In this document: positions 6,857 to 12,274 of the stretch, one piece after another
How the letters are laid out: each line of letters begins with the position of its first letter
Numbering within the stretch: position 1 is the stretch's first letter
Assembly (NCBI GenBank): GCA_025363325.1
Contig: JANYEF010000375.1
Coordinates: 1-12,274 of the forward strand
Source of the DNA: Nitrospira sp.
Lineage (GTDB): Bacteria; Nitrospirota; Nitrospiria; Nitrospirales; Nitrospiraceae
Direction of reading: 5' to 3'
Length of the DNA: 12,274 nt
Program-made: the position numbers and the translations under genes
Notes under the pieces: generated by a model
The model's database searches: none
Seen by the model: the letters and a program-made list of their open reading frames with translations, nothing else
What the model was told of the DNA's origin: nothing

Positions 6857-7069
6857 ATGGCATCGATTGAAAGCGAGATTTTAAAGCGCTTGCATGAAGC
6901 GCTGAACGAGCATGCGCATATCTCAGTTTCTGCCTCCTACACTGGGAACGACCAAAGCGTCGCTCTGAGTGCTGGCACACGGCAAGGTGTGTATCGAGGC
7001 ATTAAAAACGCGATTGACATGATTAATGGACTTTTGGAAGACAAAGCGAATAAGGATAATCTACTTTGA
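6857..7069 (+). CDS. Unknown 70-residue protein
   Basis: A 70-aa product, MASIESEILKRLHEAL onward, with an N-terminal amphipathic helix, a short beta-like section (AHISVSASYTG), then a helix ending LLEDKANKDNLL. Function unknown. The ATG lies 3 nt after the previous stop without an obvious ribosome site. The TGA stop overlaps the TTG start of the GroES-like gene. Its position in the head module suggests a head-related accessory role, but there is no direct evidence for it. Confidence 0.6.
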   Translation: MASIESEILKRLHEALNEHAHISVSASYTGNDQSVALSAGTRQGVYRGIKNAIDMINGLLEDKANKDNLL

Positions 7070-7497
7070 GCGTAAGTAATTTTGGATCGAACGCAAAACT
7101 GGCGTTTAAGTCCGTAGAAGAGGCTTTCCCTGCGGTAGACCCGGGTCATCGCCCGCTTGGCGAGCGGGTCATGGTCCAGATCCGCAAGACGGTTAACAAG
7201 ACCCGTGGTGGGATCTTGATTCCTGAGGAGAGCCGCAAGACGGAACATGACAATACACAGATCGCCAAGGTCATTGCGGTAGGGCCACTGGCCTTTTGTA
7301 ATCGAGATACCGGCGCTAAGTGGCCTGAGGGTGACTGGGCAAAGGTTGGCGAGTTTGTTCGCTGTCCAAAGTACGGCGGAGACCGGTGGGAGGTCTCCGA
7401 TAGTGAGGGCGACAGCATTATCTTCGCCATTTTCAAAGACTCGGATCTAATTGCCGCTGTAACGGCTGATCCAAGGAATGTGAGAGCTTTTATTTAA
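7066..7497 (+). CDS. GroES-like co-chaperonin (Cpn10 family)
   Basis: A 143-aa protein with a clear Cpn10 core: HRPLGERVMVQIRKTVNKT, the mobile-loop region TRGGILIPEESRK, then TQIAKVIAVGPLAF, with a C-terminal IFAIFKDSDLIA. Cpn10 caps the host GroEL ring. Phage versions (T4 gp31 is the classic example) let host chaperonin fold the capsid protein, which fits its place a few genes before the major capsid gene. It is longer than bacterial GroES (about 97 aa), with an N-terminal extension (about 25 residues) and an insert around NRDTGAKWPEGDW. The start is TTG at 7066, overlapping the previous stop as TTGA, with AAGGA (7052-7056) 9 nt upstream. No ATG lies between there and the conserved core. 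Confidence 0.88.
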   Translation: MSVSNFGSNAKLAFKSVEEAFPAVDPGHRPLGERVMVQIRKTVNKTRGGILIPEESRKTEHDNTQIAKVIAVGPLAFCNRDTGAKWPEGDWAKVGEFVRCPKYGGDRWEVSDSEGDSIIFAIFKDSDLIAAVTADPRNVRAFI

Positions 7498-7522
7498 TTA
7501 ACTGACCACAAAGGGGCAGTAC

Positions 7523-8491
7523 ATGAGTGCTAATGCAGACGTCCTTCACGAGGACGACGACGGTATTGTAGACGTAACTGAGGAAAAGAAGGTAGTAGAC
7601 AAGCAGGAGCCTGAGGTTGTAGAGGCCGAACAGGACGAACGCCTTGAAGTGTCCGGCGCCGCAGATGAAGAAGACGGCGAACGCGACGATAAAAGGCGAG
7701 AAACAGCCAAGGAACGCCGCGAACGAGCCAAGCTTGCTAAGGAACGCGACCGCCGAGAGCTTGAGTTCCAGCGGACGCTTATCCGTGACCTTGAGGGTAA
7801 GCTTGCCGCCGTGTCTAAGCAGACGATTACGGCTCAGGCGCTGACAATCAAGCAGCAACTGGACGCAGCGCGCGAAGAAGAGCAGCGTTTTGAGGCTATT
7901 AGTCTGCAGGCGCAGCAGGCAAACAACGTTACTGACGCTTTTGCTGCGCAGCGAGTCAGAGATGACGCCAGCCGGCGTGCCGCTCAGTTTGAAAACCAGC
8001 TACAGGGGCTGGCAAGGCAGCACGCAGCGCCAACACAGACCACACCAGTCTTTGTCCCATACGCAAAAACGTTCATGGAAACAAAGCCGTGGTATGATCT
8101 TAATGGTGGAAACGAGGATTCAGCAATTGTCAATGCAATTGACAAAACATTAACCAACGAAAGGGTTATTGATCCTCGGACGCCTGCCTACTGGGCAGAG
8201 CTAGAGAAGCGGGTAGCTAATAAGCTGCCGCATCGTTTCGGAAAGAACAACGGTTCGCAGCCTGAGAGCGTCGAAACAGACGACGAGGCTGACGAGCGAG
8301 GACAGAGGCGTGGGCCGCCTGTCGGTGGAGGTCGCTCAAGTAGCACACCTCCCGGACCGAACCAGATCAGACTATCTCCTGAGCGCGTAAAGATGCTCAA
8401 GGAAGCAAATCTCTGGGAAGATCCAATTATGCGCAAGCGGATGGCTATTCGCTATGCAGAGTTTGACCGTAATAATTCGGCTCGCCGTTAA
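7523..8491 (+). CDS. Probable capsid scaffolding protein
   Basis: A 322-aa protein with scaffold-like architecture. The N-terminus is very acidic (HEDDDGIVDVTEE, DEEDGERDD). A charged, likely coiled-coil stretch follows (about residues 55-165, KERRERAKLAKERDRRELEF). Then comes a small ordered region (YAKTFMETKPWYDLNGGNED), a Gly/Pro-rich linker (RRGPPVGGGRSSSTPPGP) and a basic C-terminal helix (SPERVKMLKEANLWEDP to RNNSARR). A C-terminal basic helix that touches the coat is typical of scaffolds. The position between portal and major capsid genes agrees. AAGGGG (7511-7516) lies 6 nt before ATG 7523. No protease motif was noticed. The role is inferred from architecture and context, not from a recognised family. 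Confidence 0.68.
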   Translation: MSANADVLHEDDDGIVDVTEEKKVVDKQEPEVVEAEQDERLEVSGAADEEDGERDDKRRETAKERRERAKLAKERDRRELEFQRTLIRDLEGKLAAVSKQTITAQALTIKQQLDAAREEEQRFEAISLQAQQANNVTDAFAAQRVRDDASRRAAQFENQLQGLARQHAAPTQTTPVFVPYAKTFMETKPWYDLNGGNEDSAIVNAIDKTLTNERVIDPRTPAYWAELEKRVANKLPHRFGKNNGSQPESVETDDEADERGQRRGPPVGGGRSSSTPPGPNQIRLSPERVKMLKEANLWEDPIMRKRMAIRYAEFDRNNSARR

Positions 8492-8503
8492 GGGGAAAGC
8501 CAA

Positions 8504-9040
8504 ATGAGCAATGTGAATCGTGGTTCCAAGAAGTCGACCGACGTTCGCGCATCGCGTGCTGCCCAATCGGATAGCCGTGCTGATCGCAAGGTTTCGGACG
8601 ATGAACGTCTGATTGCGTATCGTAACGCGATGTACCAGTCAGCGCTACCGCAGTTGCCAGAAATAGACGGATACCACGTCTGTTGGCTGACAACGACCAA
8701 CCCGCGTGACCCAATTCATGGGCGTCTGAGGCTCGGATACGAGCTTATTAAGCCTGAAGAGTTGAGTGGCCTGCATATCGAAACCATCAAGGATGGCGAG
8801 CATGCAGGGCTTATCGGCATTAATGAGATGGTGGCCGCAAAGCTTCCAATGAACCTCTATCAGGCGTTCATGGCAGAGTCAGGGCACAAAGCTCCAGCGC
8901 GCGAAGAATCGAGGCTGCGGGAAACTGCAGAGTCGATCAAGCGGCAAGCCGAAAGCATGGGTGGTCGTGTTCAGATTGGCGACGGAATGGCGGAATTGCG
9001 CGACGAGGACTCTGCTCTCCCTGAGCCTGACTTCTACTAA
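8504..9040 (+). CDS. Conserved phage head-module protein of unknown function
   Basis: A 178-aa protein. It has a basic, Ser/Arg-rich start (NRGSKKSTDVRASRAAQSDS), a core GYHVCWLTTTNPRDPIHGRL leading into RLGYELIKPEELSG, and a charged, helical C-terminal part ending EDSALPEPDFY. I have the impression that this core recurs in head gene clusters of large podo- and myovirus-like phages, but I cannot assign a function. AGGGGA (8491-8496) lies 7 nt before ATG 8504, and the gene follows the scaffold by 12 nt. It is presumably co-expressed with the capsid genes. A minor head or assembly role is inference. Confidence 0.75.
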   Translation: MSNVNRGSKKSTDVRASRAAQSDSRADRKVSDDERLIAYRNAMYQSALPQLPEIDGYHVCWLTTTNPRDPIHGRLRLGYELIKPEELSGLHIETIKDGEHAGLIGINEMVAAKLPMNLYQAFMAESGHKAPAREESRLRETAESIKRQAESMGGRVQIGDGMAELRDEDSALPEPDFY

Positions 9041-9098
9041 ACACAGAAGCGGCCGGATGCAGCAGAGAGTTAGTTAACTTTTTGAGGACACACACACA

Positions 9099-9749
9099 AT
9101 GTCTCTCGTCAATGCTGCATTCGGCATTCTGCCGGACTGGCACCCTACTGGACAGATTCGCCCAACGGCGTATGTCTCGTATGGTGCAAATGATCTGCTC
9201 CTTCCGAGCGGAACGAACGTCAACTTCTACAAGGGCATGCCTGTAAAGCTGTCTATTGGTTCAGGCGGCGCTATCAACGGCGCTACTGTTGCCACTGGCG
9301 CCATGGTAATTGCCCCGCTTACTGCCACCACGGATACGCTTCTCGGCGTGTTTGCCGGTGTTGAGTATGTCGATTCCACTGGTAAGCCTTGGGTTCAGAA
9401 CTTCTGGCCCGCTTCGACCGTGCTTCAGGCCGGTGGTCGACAGACTGTTTATATTTGGGACGATCCGGAAATCATCTACCGTGCGCAGCTTGACGGCGCG
9501 CCCTCGGTTGGTGCCGGCTTCGCTCTCACGGGCAAGCAGTTTAACGTTTCGAATTTTAATACGGGCAATACGCTGACCGGTCTTTCGACCACGACGCTGT
9601 CGGCTACGACTGTGGCTACCGCCGCTCAGGGGCAGTTCCGCGTCATTAAGCTGTTCAACGACATCAGCAATCTTGCCTCCGATCCATTCCCTGTCTACGA
9701 AGTTAAGCTTCAGCTTAGCGCGTTCGTAGCCCCTAAGACTTCGCTGTAA
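9099..9749 (+). CDS. Virion structural protein, possibly capsid decoration
   Basis: A 216-aa Gly/Ala/Thr/Val-rich protein with a strong beta character (NVNFYKGMPVKLSIGSGG, GAMVIAPLTATTDTLLGVFA, WDDPEIIYRAQLDG). The C-terminal part is rich in Thr/Ser/Ala, then RVIKLFNDISN to VYEVKLQLSAFV. No enzyme motif is present. Its place directly upstream of the major capsid gene and its composition fit a decoration or head-stabilisation protein. GAGGA (9084-9088) is about 10 nt from the ATG, separated by an ACACACACACA run, an unusually long but unstructured spacer. The next gene's AAGGAG overlaps this gene's stop codon, giving tight coupling to the capsid gene. Confidence 0.72.
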   Translation: MSLVNAAFGILPDWHPTGQIRPTAYVSYGANDLLLPSGTNVNFYKGMPVKLSIGSGGAINGATVATGAMVIAPLTATTDTLLGVFAGVEYVDSTGKPWVQNFWPASTVLQAGGRQTVYIWDDPEIIYRAQLDGAPSVGAGFALTGKQFNVSNFNTGNTLTGLSTTTLSATTVATAAQGQFRVIKLFNDISNLASDPFPVYEVKLQLSAFVAPKTSL

Positions 9750-9761
9750 GGAGAAGCAAAA

Positions 9762-10676
9762 ATGGCTATTCCAATGCGGAGTACTGACTTCCGTGCAATC
9801 GTCGAGCCGATCCTGAACGAAGCGTTCGACGGCGTCTATGACCAGCGGAAGGATGAATGGAATCAGGTGTTCAAGGAGAGTGCGGGTATTCCTCGCTCCT
9901 ACCATGAAGAGCCTGTTCTTTACGGCTTCGGTGCGGCCCCTGAGCTTCCCGATGGCCAGCCGGTCACTTACCAGTCTGGTGGTGTCCTGTTTAACCAGCG
10001 TTACCTGTACAAGGTCTATGGTCTGGCGTTCGCGCTGACCAAGGTTCTTGTTGAGGACGGCGACCATATCCGTATCGGTCAGACCTACGGCAAGCACCTT
10101 GCCCAGTCGCTGATCGAGACCAAGGAAACGTTGGCGGCGAACGTCCTGAACCGAGCGTTCAACTCTGCGTACCTCGGTGGCGACAACGTTTCGCTGATCA
10201 GTACGGTTCACCCGATTGTGGGTGGTACGTTCAGCAACCAGCTTGCAACGGCGGCTGCGCTTTCGCAGACCTCGCTTGAGCAGATCCTCATCCAGATTCG
10301 TAATGCTGTTGACAACAACGGCAAGCGCATCAGGCTTGAGCCCAAGAAGCTGGTGGTTGCTCCTAGCAATATCTTCCAGTCGGAAGTGATCCTTAAGAGC
10401 GTCCTGCGTACTGGCACGGCAAACAACGACATCAATCCGGTCAAGTCGCTTGACCTGCTGTCGGGTGGTCAGGCTAACCTTTCGCGTCTGACCTCGGTCA
10501 CGGCGTGGTGGGTGCAGACGGACGCTCCGGAAGGTCTGAAGCTGCTTACGCGTCGGAAGCTTGAAAAGAGCATGGAAGGTGACTTCGAAACCGATTCCAT
10601 GCGCTATAAGGCGACTGAGCGCTACGGCCTCGGATTTACAGATCCTCGCGCTCTCTTTGGAACGCCTGGATTGTAG
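9762..10676 (+). CDS. Major capsid protein
   Basis: A 304-aa protein that best fits the major head subunit, with a pattern like the Mu gpT group. The N-terminus is MRSTDFRAIVEPILNEAFDG with DEWNQVF; later LFNQRYLYKVYGLAFALTK, LNRAFNSAYLGGDNVSLIS, LEPKKLVVAPSN and a late region with AWWVQTDAPEGLKLLTR and DSMRYKATERYGLGF. The length is normal for an HK97-fold coat without a cleaved delta domain. A strong AAGGAG (9748-9753) sits 8 nt before the ATG. It follows scaffold and decoration genes. The unusually regular codon use and high GC compared with the following gene suggest a highly expressed native phage gene. The HK97 fold is inference from the family. Confidence 0.86.
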   Translation: MAIPMRSTDFRAIVEPILNEAFDGVYDQRKDEWNQVFKESAGIPRSYHEEPVLYGFGAAPELPDGQPVTYQSGGVLFNQRYLYKVYGLAFALTKVLVEDGDHIRIGQTYGKHLAQSLIETKETLAANVLNRAFNSAYLGGDNVSLISTVHPIVGGTFSNQLATAAALSQTSLEQILIQIRNAVDNNGKRIRLEPKKLVVAPSNIFQSEVILKSVLRTGTANNDINPVKSLDLLSGGQANLSRLTSVTAWWVQTDAPEGLKLLTRRKLEKSMEGDFETDSMRYKATERYGLGFTDPRALFGTPGL

Positions 10677-10683
10677 CCTATTT

Positions 10684-10738
10684 ATAACTTGACCCCTCCT
10701 GTGGTATAATTAAATTGTCCACAGGAGGATCAAGTTAT
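10684..10738 (+). promoter_or_regulatory. RBS-sequestering hairpin before the free-standing HNH gene
   Basis: An inverted repeat: left arm 10684-10704, right arm 10719-10738, 14-nt AT-rich loop 10705-10718. The inner stem is 10 bp (CCTCCTGTGG with CCACAGGAGG) and the outer stem 9 bp (ATAACTTGA with TCAAGTTAT), split by a 2x1 internal loop (10693-10694 against 10729). The right arm holds the complete AGGAGG (10723-10728) and the first two bases of the ATG (10737). In mRNA arriving from the capsid genes this would block ribosome entry. There is no U-tract after it, so it is not an intrinsic terminator. Confidence 0.85.
10702..10710 (+). promoter_or_regulatory. Extended -10 promoter within the hairpin
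   Basis: TGGTATAAT is a perfect sigma-70 -10 hexamer with the TGn extension. It straddles the inner stem and the loop. At 17 bp upstream the -35 position reads TTATAA (10682-10687), a weak match, acceptable for an extended -10 promoter. The predicted start near 10717 would yield an RNA lacking the hairpin's left arm, with AGGAGG free and a leader of about 20 nt. Confidence 0.55.
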
Positions 10739-11423
10739 GACGATGAAAGAATGCTCTGTTGATGGTTGTGGGCTTCCAGTTTTAGCGAAAACCCTTTGCG
10801 AAAAACATTACCGTAGATTTCAACGTCACGGCCATGTTGAGCAAACAAGGGCGGCGGATTGGGGCTCTAAAGAGAAACATCCTCTTTATTCTAGGTGGTG
10901 TTCTCTTAAAAGAAATCGCGCAGATTATATCTGCGACAGGTGGCGCGACGATTTTTGGTTGTTTGTTGCGGATATTGGGAACGCCCCAACAGACGCAAAA
11001 AAGGTCAGGCTGTTAAGAAAGAACGACAGCATGCCTTTGGGTCCGGATAATTGGCAATGGCAAGAGTTCGAGAGCTTGCCTACCGAGCGAGAAGCCCGGG
11101 CTCAGTATATGAGGCATTATCATTGGAAACGCCGGAAGGCGAACCCAGACTACCAGAAGTCACACGACCTGAAAAAGATGTACGGTGTTGGTATTGAATG
11201 GTTTAAGTCTCAACTCGCAAAGCAAGAAGGCAAGTGCGCGATTTGTGATAAACCAGAAAGTTTAGAGATTAATGGACAAACAGTTTCTTTGTCTGTTGAT
11301 CATTGTCACAACACCAAGATTGTTCGCGGTTTGCTCTGTTCGAAATGCAACCGTGGACTTGGTTTCTTTTGCCATTCGACGGACTTGTTGCAGCGCGCTG
11401 CAATTTACTTGAAAACTTATTAG
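10737..11423 (+). CDS. Free-standing endonuclease VII-type HNH endonuclease
   Basis: A 228-aa protein with three parts. An N-terminal zinc-finger-like unit has C6, C11, C21 and H24. A middle region (about 48-110; PLYSRWCSLKRNRADYICDR, then LGPDNWQW) resembles the degenerate DNA-binding/HNH modules of phage mobile endonucleases. The C-terminal recombination endonuclease VII domain (about 148-212) has C167/C170, SVDHCHNTKIVRG (D188, H189, H191, N192), C201/C204 and N205. It is probably a homing-type nuclease inserted between the capsid gene and a virion gene. AGGAGG lies 8 nt before the ATG but inside a hairpin. Its stop TAG supplies the start of the AGGAG used by the next gene. Sampled stretches are about 42-47% GC against about 60% in a sampled stretch of the capsid gene, which suggests transfer. 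Confidence 0.85.
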   Translation: MTMKECSVDGCGLPVLAKTLCEKHYRRFQRHGHVEQTRAADWGSKEKHPLYSRWCSLKRNRADYICDRWRDDFWLFVADIGNAPTDAKKVRLLRKNDSMPLGPDNWQWQEFESLPTEREARAQYMRHYHWKRRKANPDYQKSHDLKKMYGVGIEWFKSQLAKQEGKCAICDKPESLEINGQTVSLSVDHCHNTKIVRGLLCSKCNRGLGFFCHSTDLLQRAAIYLKTY

Positions 11424-11431
11424 GAGTACTC

Positions 11432-12274
11432 ATGCGTACTGCAATGGACGGTCCGGTAGTCATTTACGGTAACGACAATCCTCAGCAGATGTCGAATACC
11501 GATGCCGGTCCAAGTATCGATTATCAGGGCGGCGCGATTATTGACCCTCGGTTCGTGGCGGCAGTAGCCAAGGCCCCGACCGCTGGTCAGATCCCGGCGT
11601 TCTACAATGCTGTTTATGTCCCGCTGGTTGACGGTGTGCCGCAGACTAAGGCGGTCAACGCGATTGCTGCGTCTCAGGCGCTCGTTAATGGCGGCCCTGT
11701 TACTTTGGTGACTGCGCAGGGTGTTCCTGCGGCCCCTGCTATTCCTCTGGTTCCCTATGGTCTGGCGGTGAATACTGCCAACGTCGTTAAGGTTCTTGCG
11801 CTCGACTTTGGTTTCGCTATTGGCGGTACCACAGCAACGTCGACGGCAGTGACCCTGTCGGCGGCGGCGTCTGCCAAGTTCTTCCGCCCGGGGCAGAAGA
11901 TTATCATCTCTGGTGCTGGCACGGTTGTTAACACGCCTCTTACTACCACGGTTGTTAGCGTGTTAGGTACGGCGCTTGTTATTGCCGATGCTGCCGGACA
12001 GACGGTTGGTGCTGCGCAGATTGGTACGGCCGACGCGGCCGGTATCACAGCGACGCCATATCAGTCTGCCGGTGCGGCTTCGCTGTTTGACGCGACTCAG
12101 GCGATTACCCGTACTGTTACGGTAACTGCGTCTGGCGCGTCGACTGGTACGGTGACGGTGTCTGGGTATGATGCTTATGGGCAGGCCATGACCGAGACCA
12201 TTACCATTGTCGGTACTGGCACGGCCAACGGCAAGAAGGCGTTCAAGTACATCAGCGGTGCGATTGCCACGGGT
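11432..12274 (+). CDS. Virion structural protein, 3'-truncated by the window edge
   Basis: ATG 11432 opens a frame that stays open for 281 codons to the window end, so the gene is incomplete. AGGAG (11422-11426) lies 5 nt upstream, partly within the stop of the HNH gene. The product is very rich in Ala, Gly, Thr and Val and poor in charge, with repeated short beta-strand stretches (FFRPGQKIIISGAGT, TRTVTVTASGASTGTVTVSG, YDAYGQAMTETITIVGTG). This suggests an all-beta virion surface protein such as a decoration or head-fibre protein. GC and codon use match the capsid gene, not the HNH gene between them. The N-terminus (MRTAMDGPVVIYGNDNPQQM) shows no signal peptide. The exact role is unknown. 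Confidence 0.75.
   Translation, partial: MRTAMDGPVVIYGNDNPQQMSNTDAGPSIDYQGGAIIDPRFVAAVAKAPTAGQIPAFYNAVYVPLVDGVPQTKAVNAIAASQALVNGGPVTLVTAQGVPAAPAIPLVPYGLAVNTANVVKVLALDFGFAIGGTTATSTAVTLSAAASAKFFRPGQKIIISGAGTVVNTPLTTTVVSVLGTALVIADAAGQTVGAAQIGTADAAGITATPYQSAGAASLFDATQAITRTVTVTASGASTGTVTVSGYDAYGQAMTETITIVGTGTANGKKAFKYISGAIATG

Noticed and set aside
9088..9098. ACACACACACA run before the decoration gene as a functional repeat
   Set aside because: It is only 11 nt and most simply an unstructured spacer between ribosome site and start codon.
9261..10211. Minus-strand open frame of 316 codons opposite the decoration and capsid genes
   Set aside because: It is a shadow of well-supported + strand genes. 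The product is Arg/Val-rich with no recognisable motif, and no promoter or ribosome site was seen for it.
10689..10710. Classical promoter from TTGACC (10689-10694) and TATAAT (10705-10710)
   Set aside because: The spacer is only 10 bp, far from the 16-18 bp needed. The TGn-extended -10 reading is preferred, and the TTGA belongs to the hairpin's outer stem.
10684..10738. The inverted repeat as an intrinsic transcription terminator after the capsid gene
   Set aside because: No U-rich tract follows the right arm; it runs straight into the ATG of the HNH gene. The arm contents fit RBS sequestration better.

Overview
The window is a piece of a tailed double-stranded DNA bacteriophage (Caudoviricetes) genome. 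It covers the DNA-packaging and head-assembly module, and every supported gene is on the + strand with tight spacing. Short stop/start overlaps (ATGA, TTGA, TAATG) and purine-rich Shine-Dalgarno sequences point to a bacterial host. The moderately GC-rich bases and a phage GroES-like co-chaperonin would fit a proteobacterial host, but that is inference. No tRNA, rRNA, CRISPR array or integration gene was seen.

Layout. Positions 1-1558 hold a run of small overlapping genes. One is a recognisable DUF2829/Tad2-like protein, the family known to defeat Thoeris-type signalling defence. The rest are unknown, and one just before the terminase has an ambiguous reading frame. Positions 1539-4103 encode the large terminase, interrupted immediately before its Walker B Asp-Glu by a 334-residue intein. 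The portal follows (4107-6656), then two small unknown genes, a GroES-like protein (7066-7497), a scaffold-like protein (7523-8491), an unknown conserved protein (8504-9040), a probable decoration protein (9099-9749) and the major capsid protein (9762-10676). A free-standing endonuclease VII-type HNH gene (10737-11423) sits between the capsid gene and another virion-type protein that runs off the end of the window.

Two arrangements stand out. First, the intein reads straight through in the terminase frame with no endonuclease domain in that frame. A complete HNH endonuclease with three zinc-finger-like repeats is encoded inside it in a different frame. It has its own GGAGGG ribosome binding site and ATG, begins just after splicing block B and stops just before block F. 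The intein coding DNA therefore appears to be dual-coding: splicing plus a linker in one frame, a putative homing enzyme in the other.

Second, the downstream HNH gene is preceded by a 19-bp inverted repeat that would bury its ribosome binding site and start codon in read-through mRNA from the capsid operon. An extended -10 promoter lies in the loop. Transcripts starting there would lack the left arm and be translatable, the logic known for I-TevI and some late genes of phage T4. Both endonuclease genes therefore seem to live inside essential virion genes or operons while limiting harm to them.
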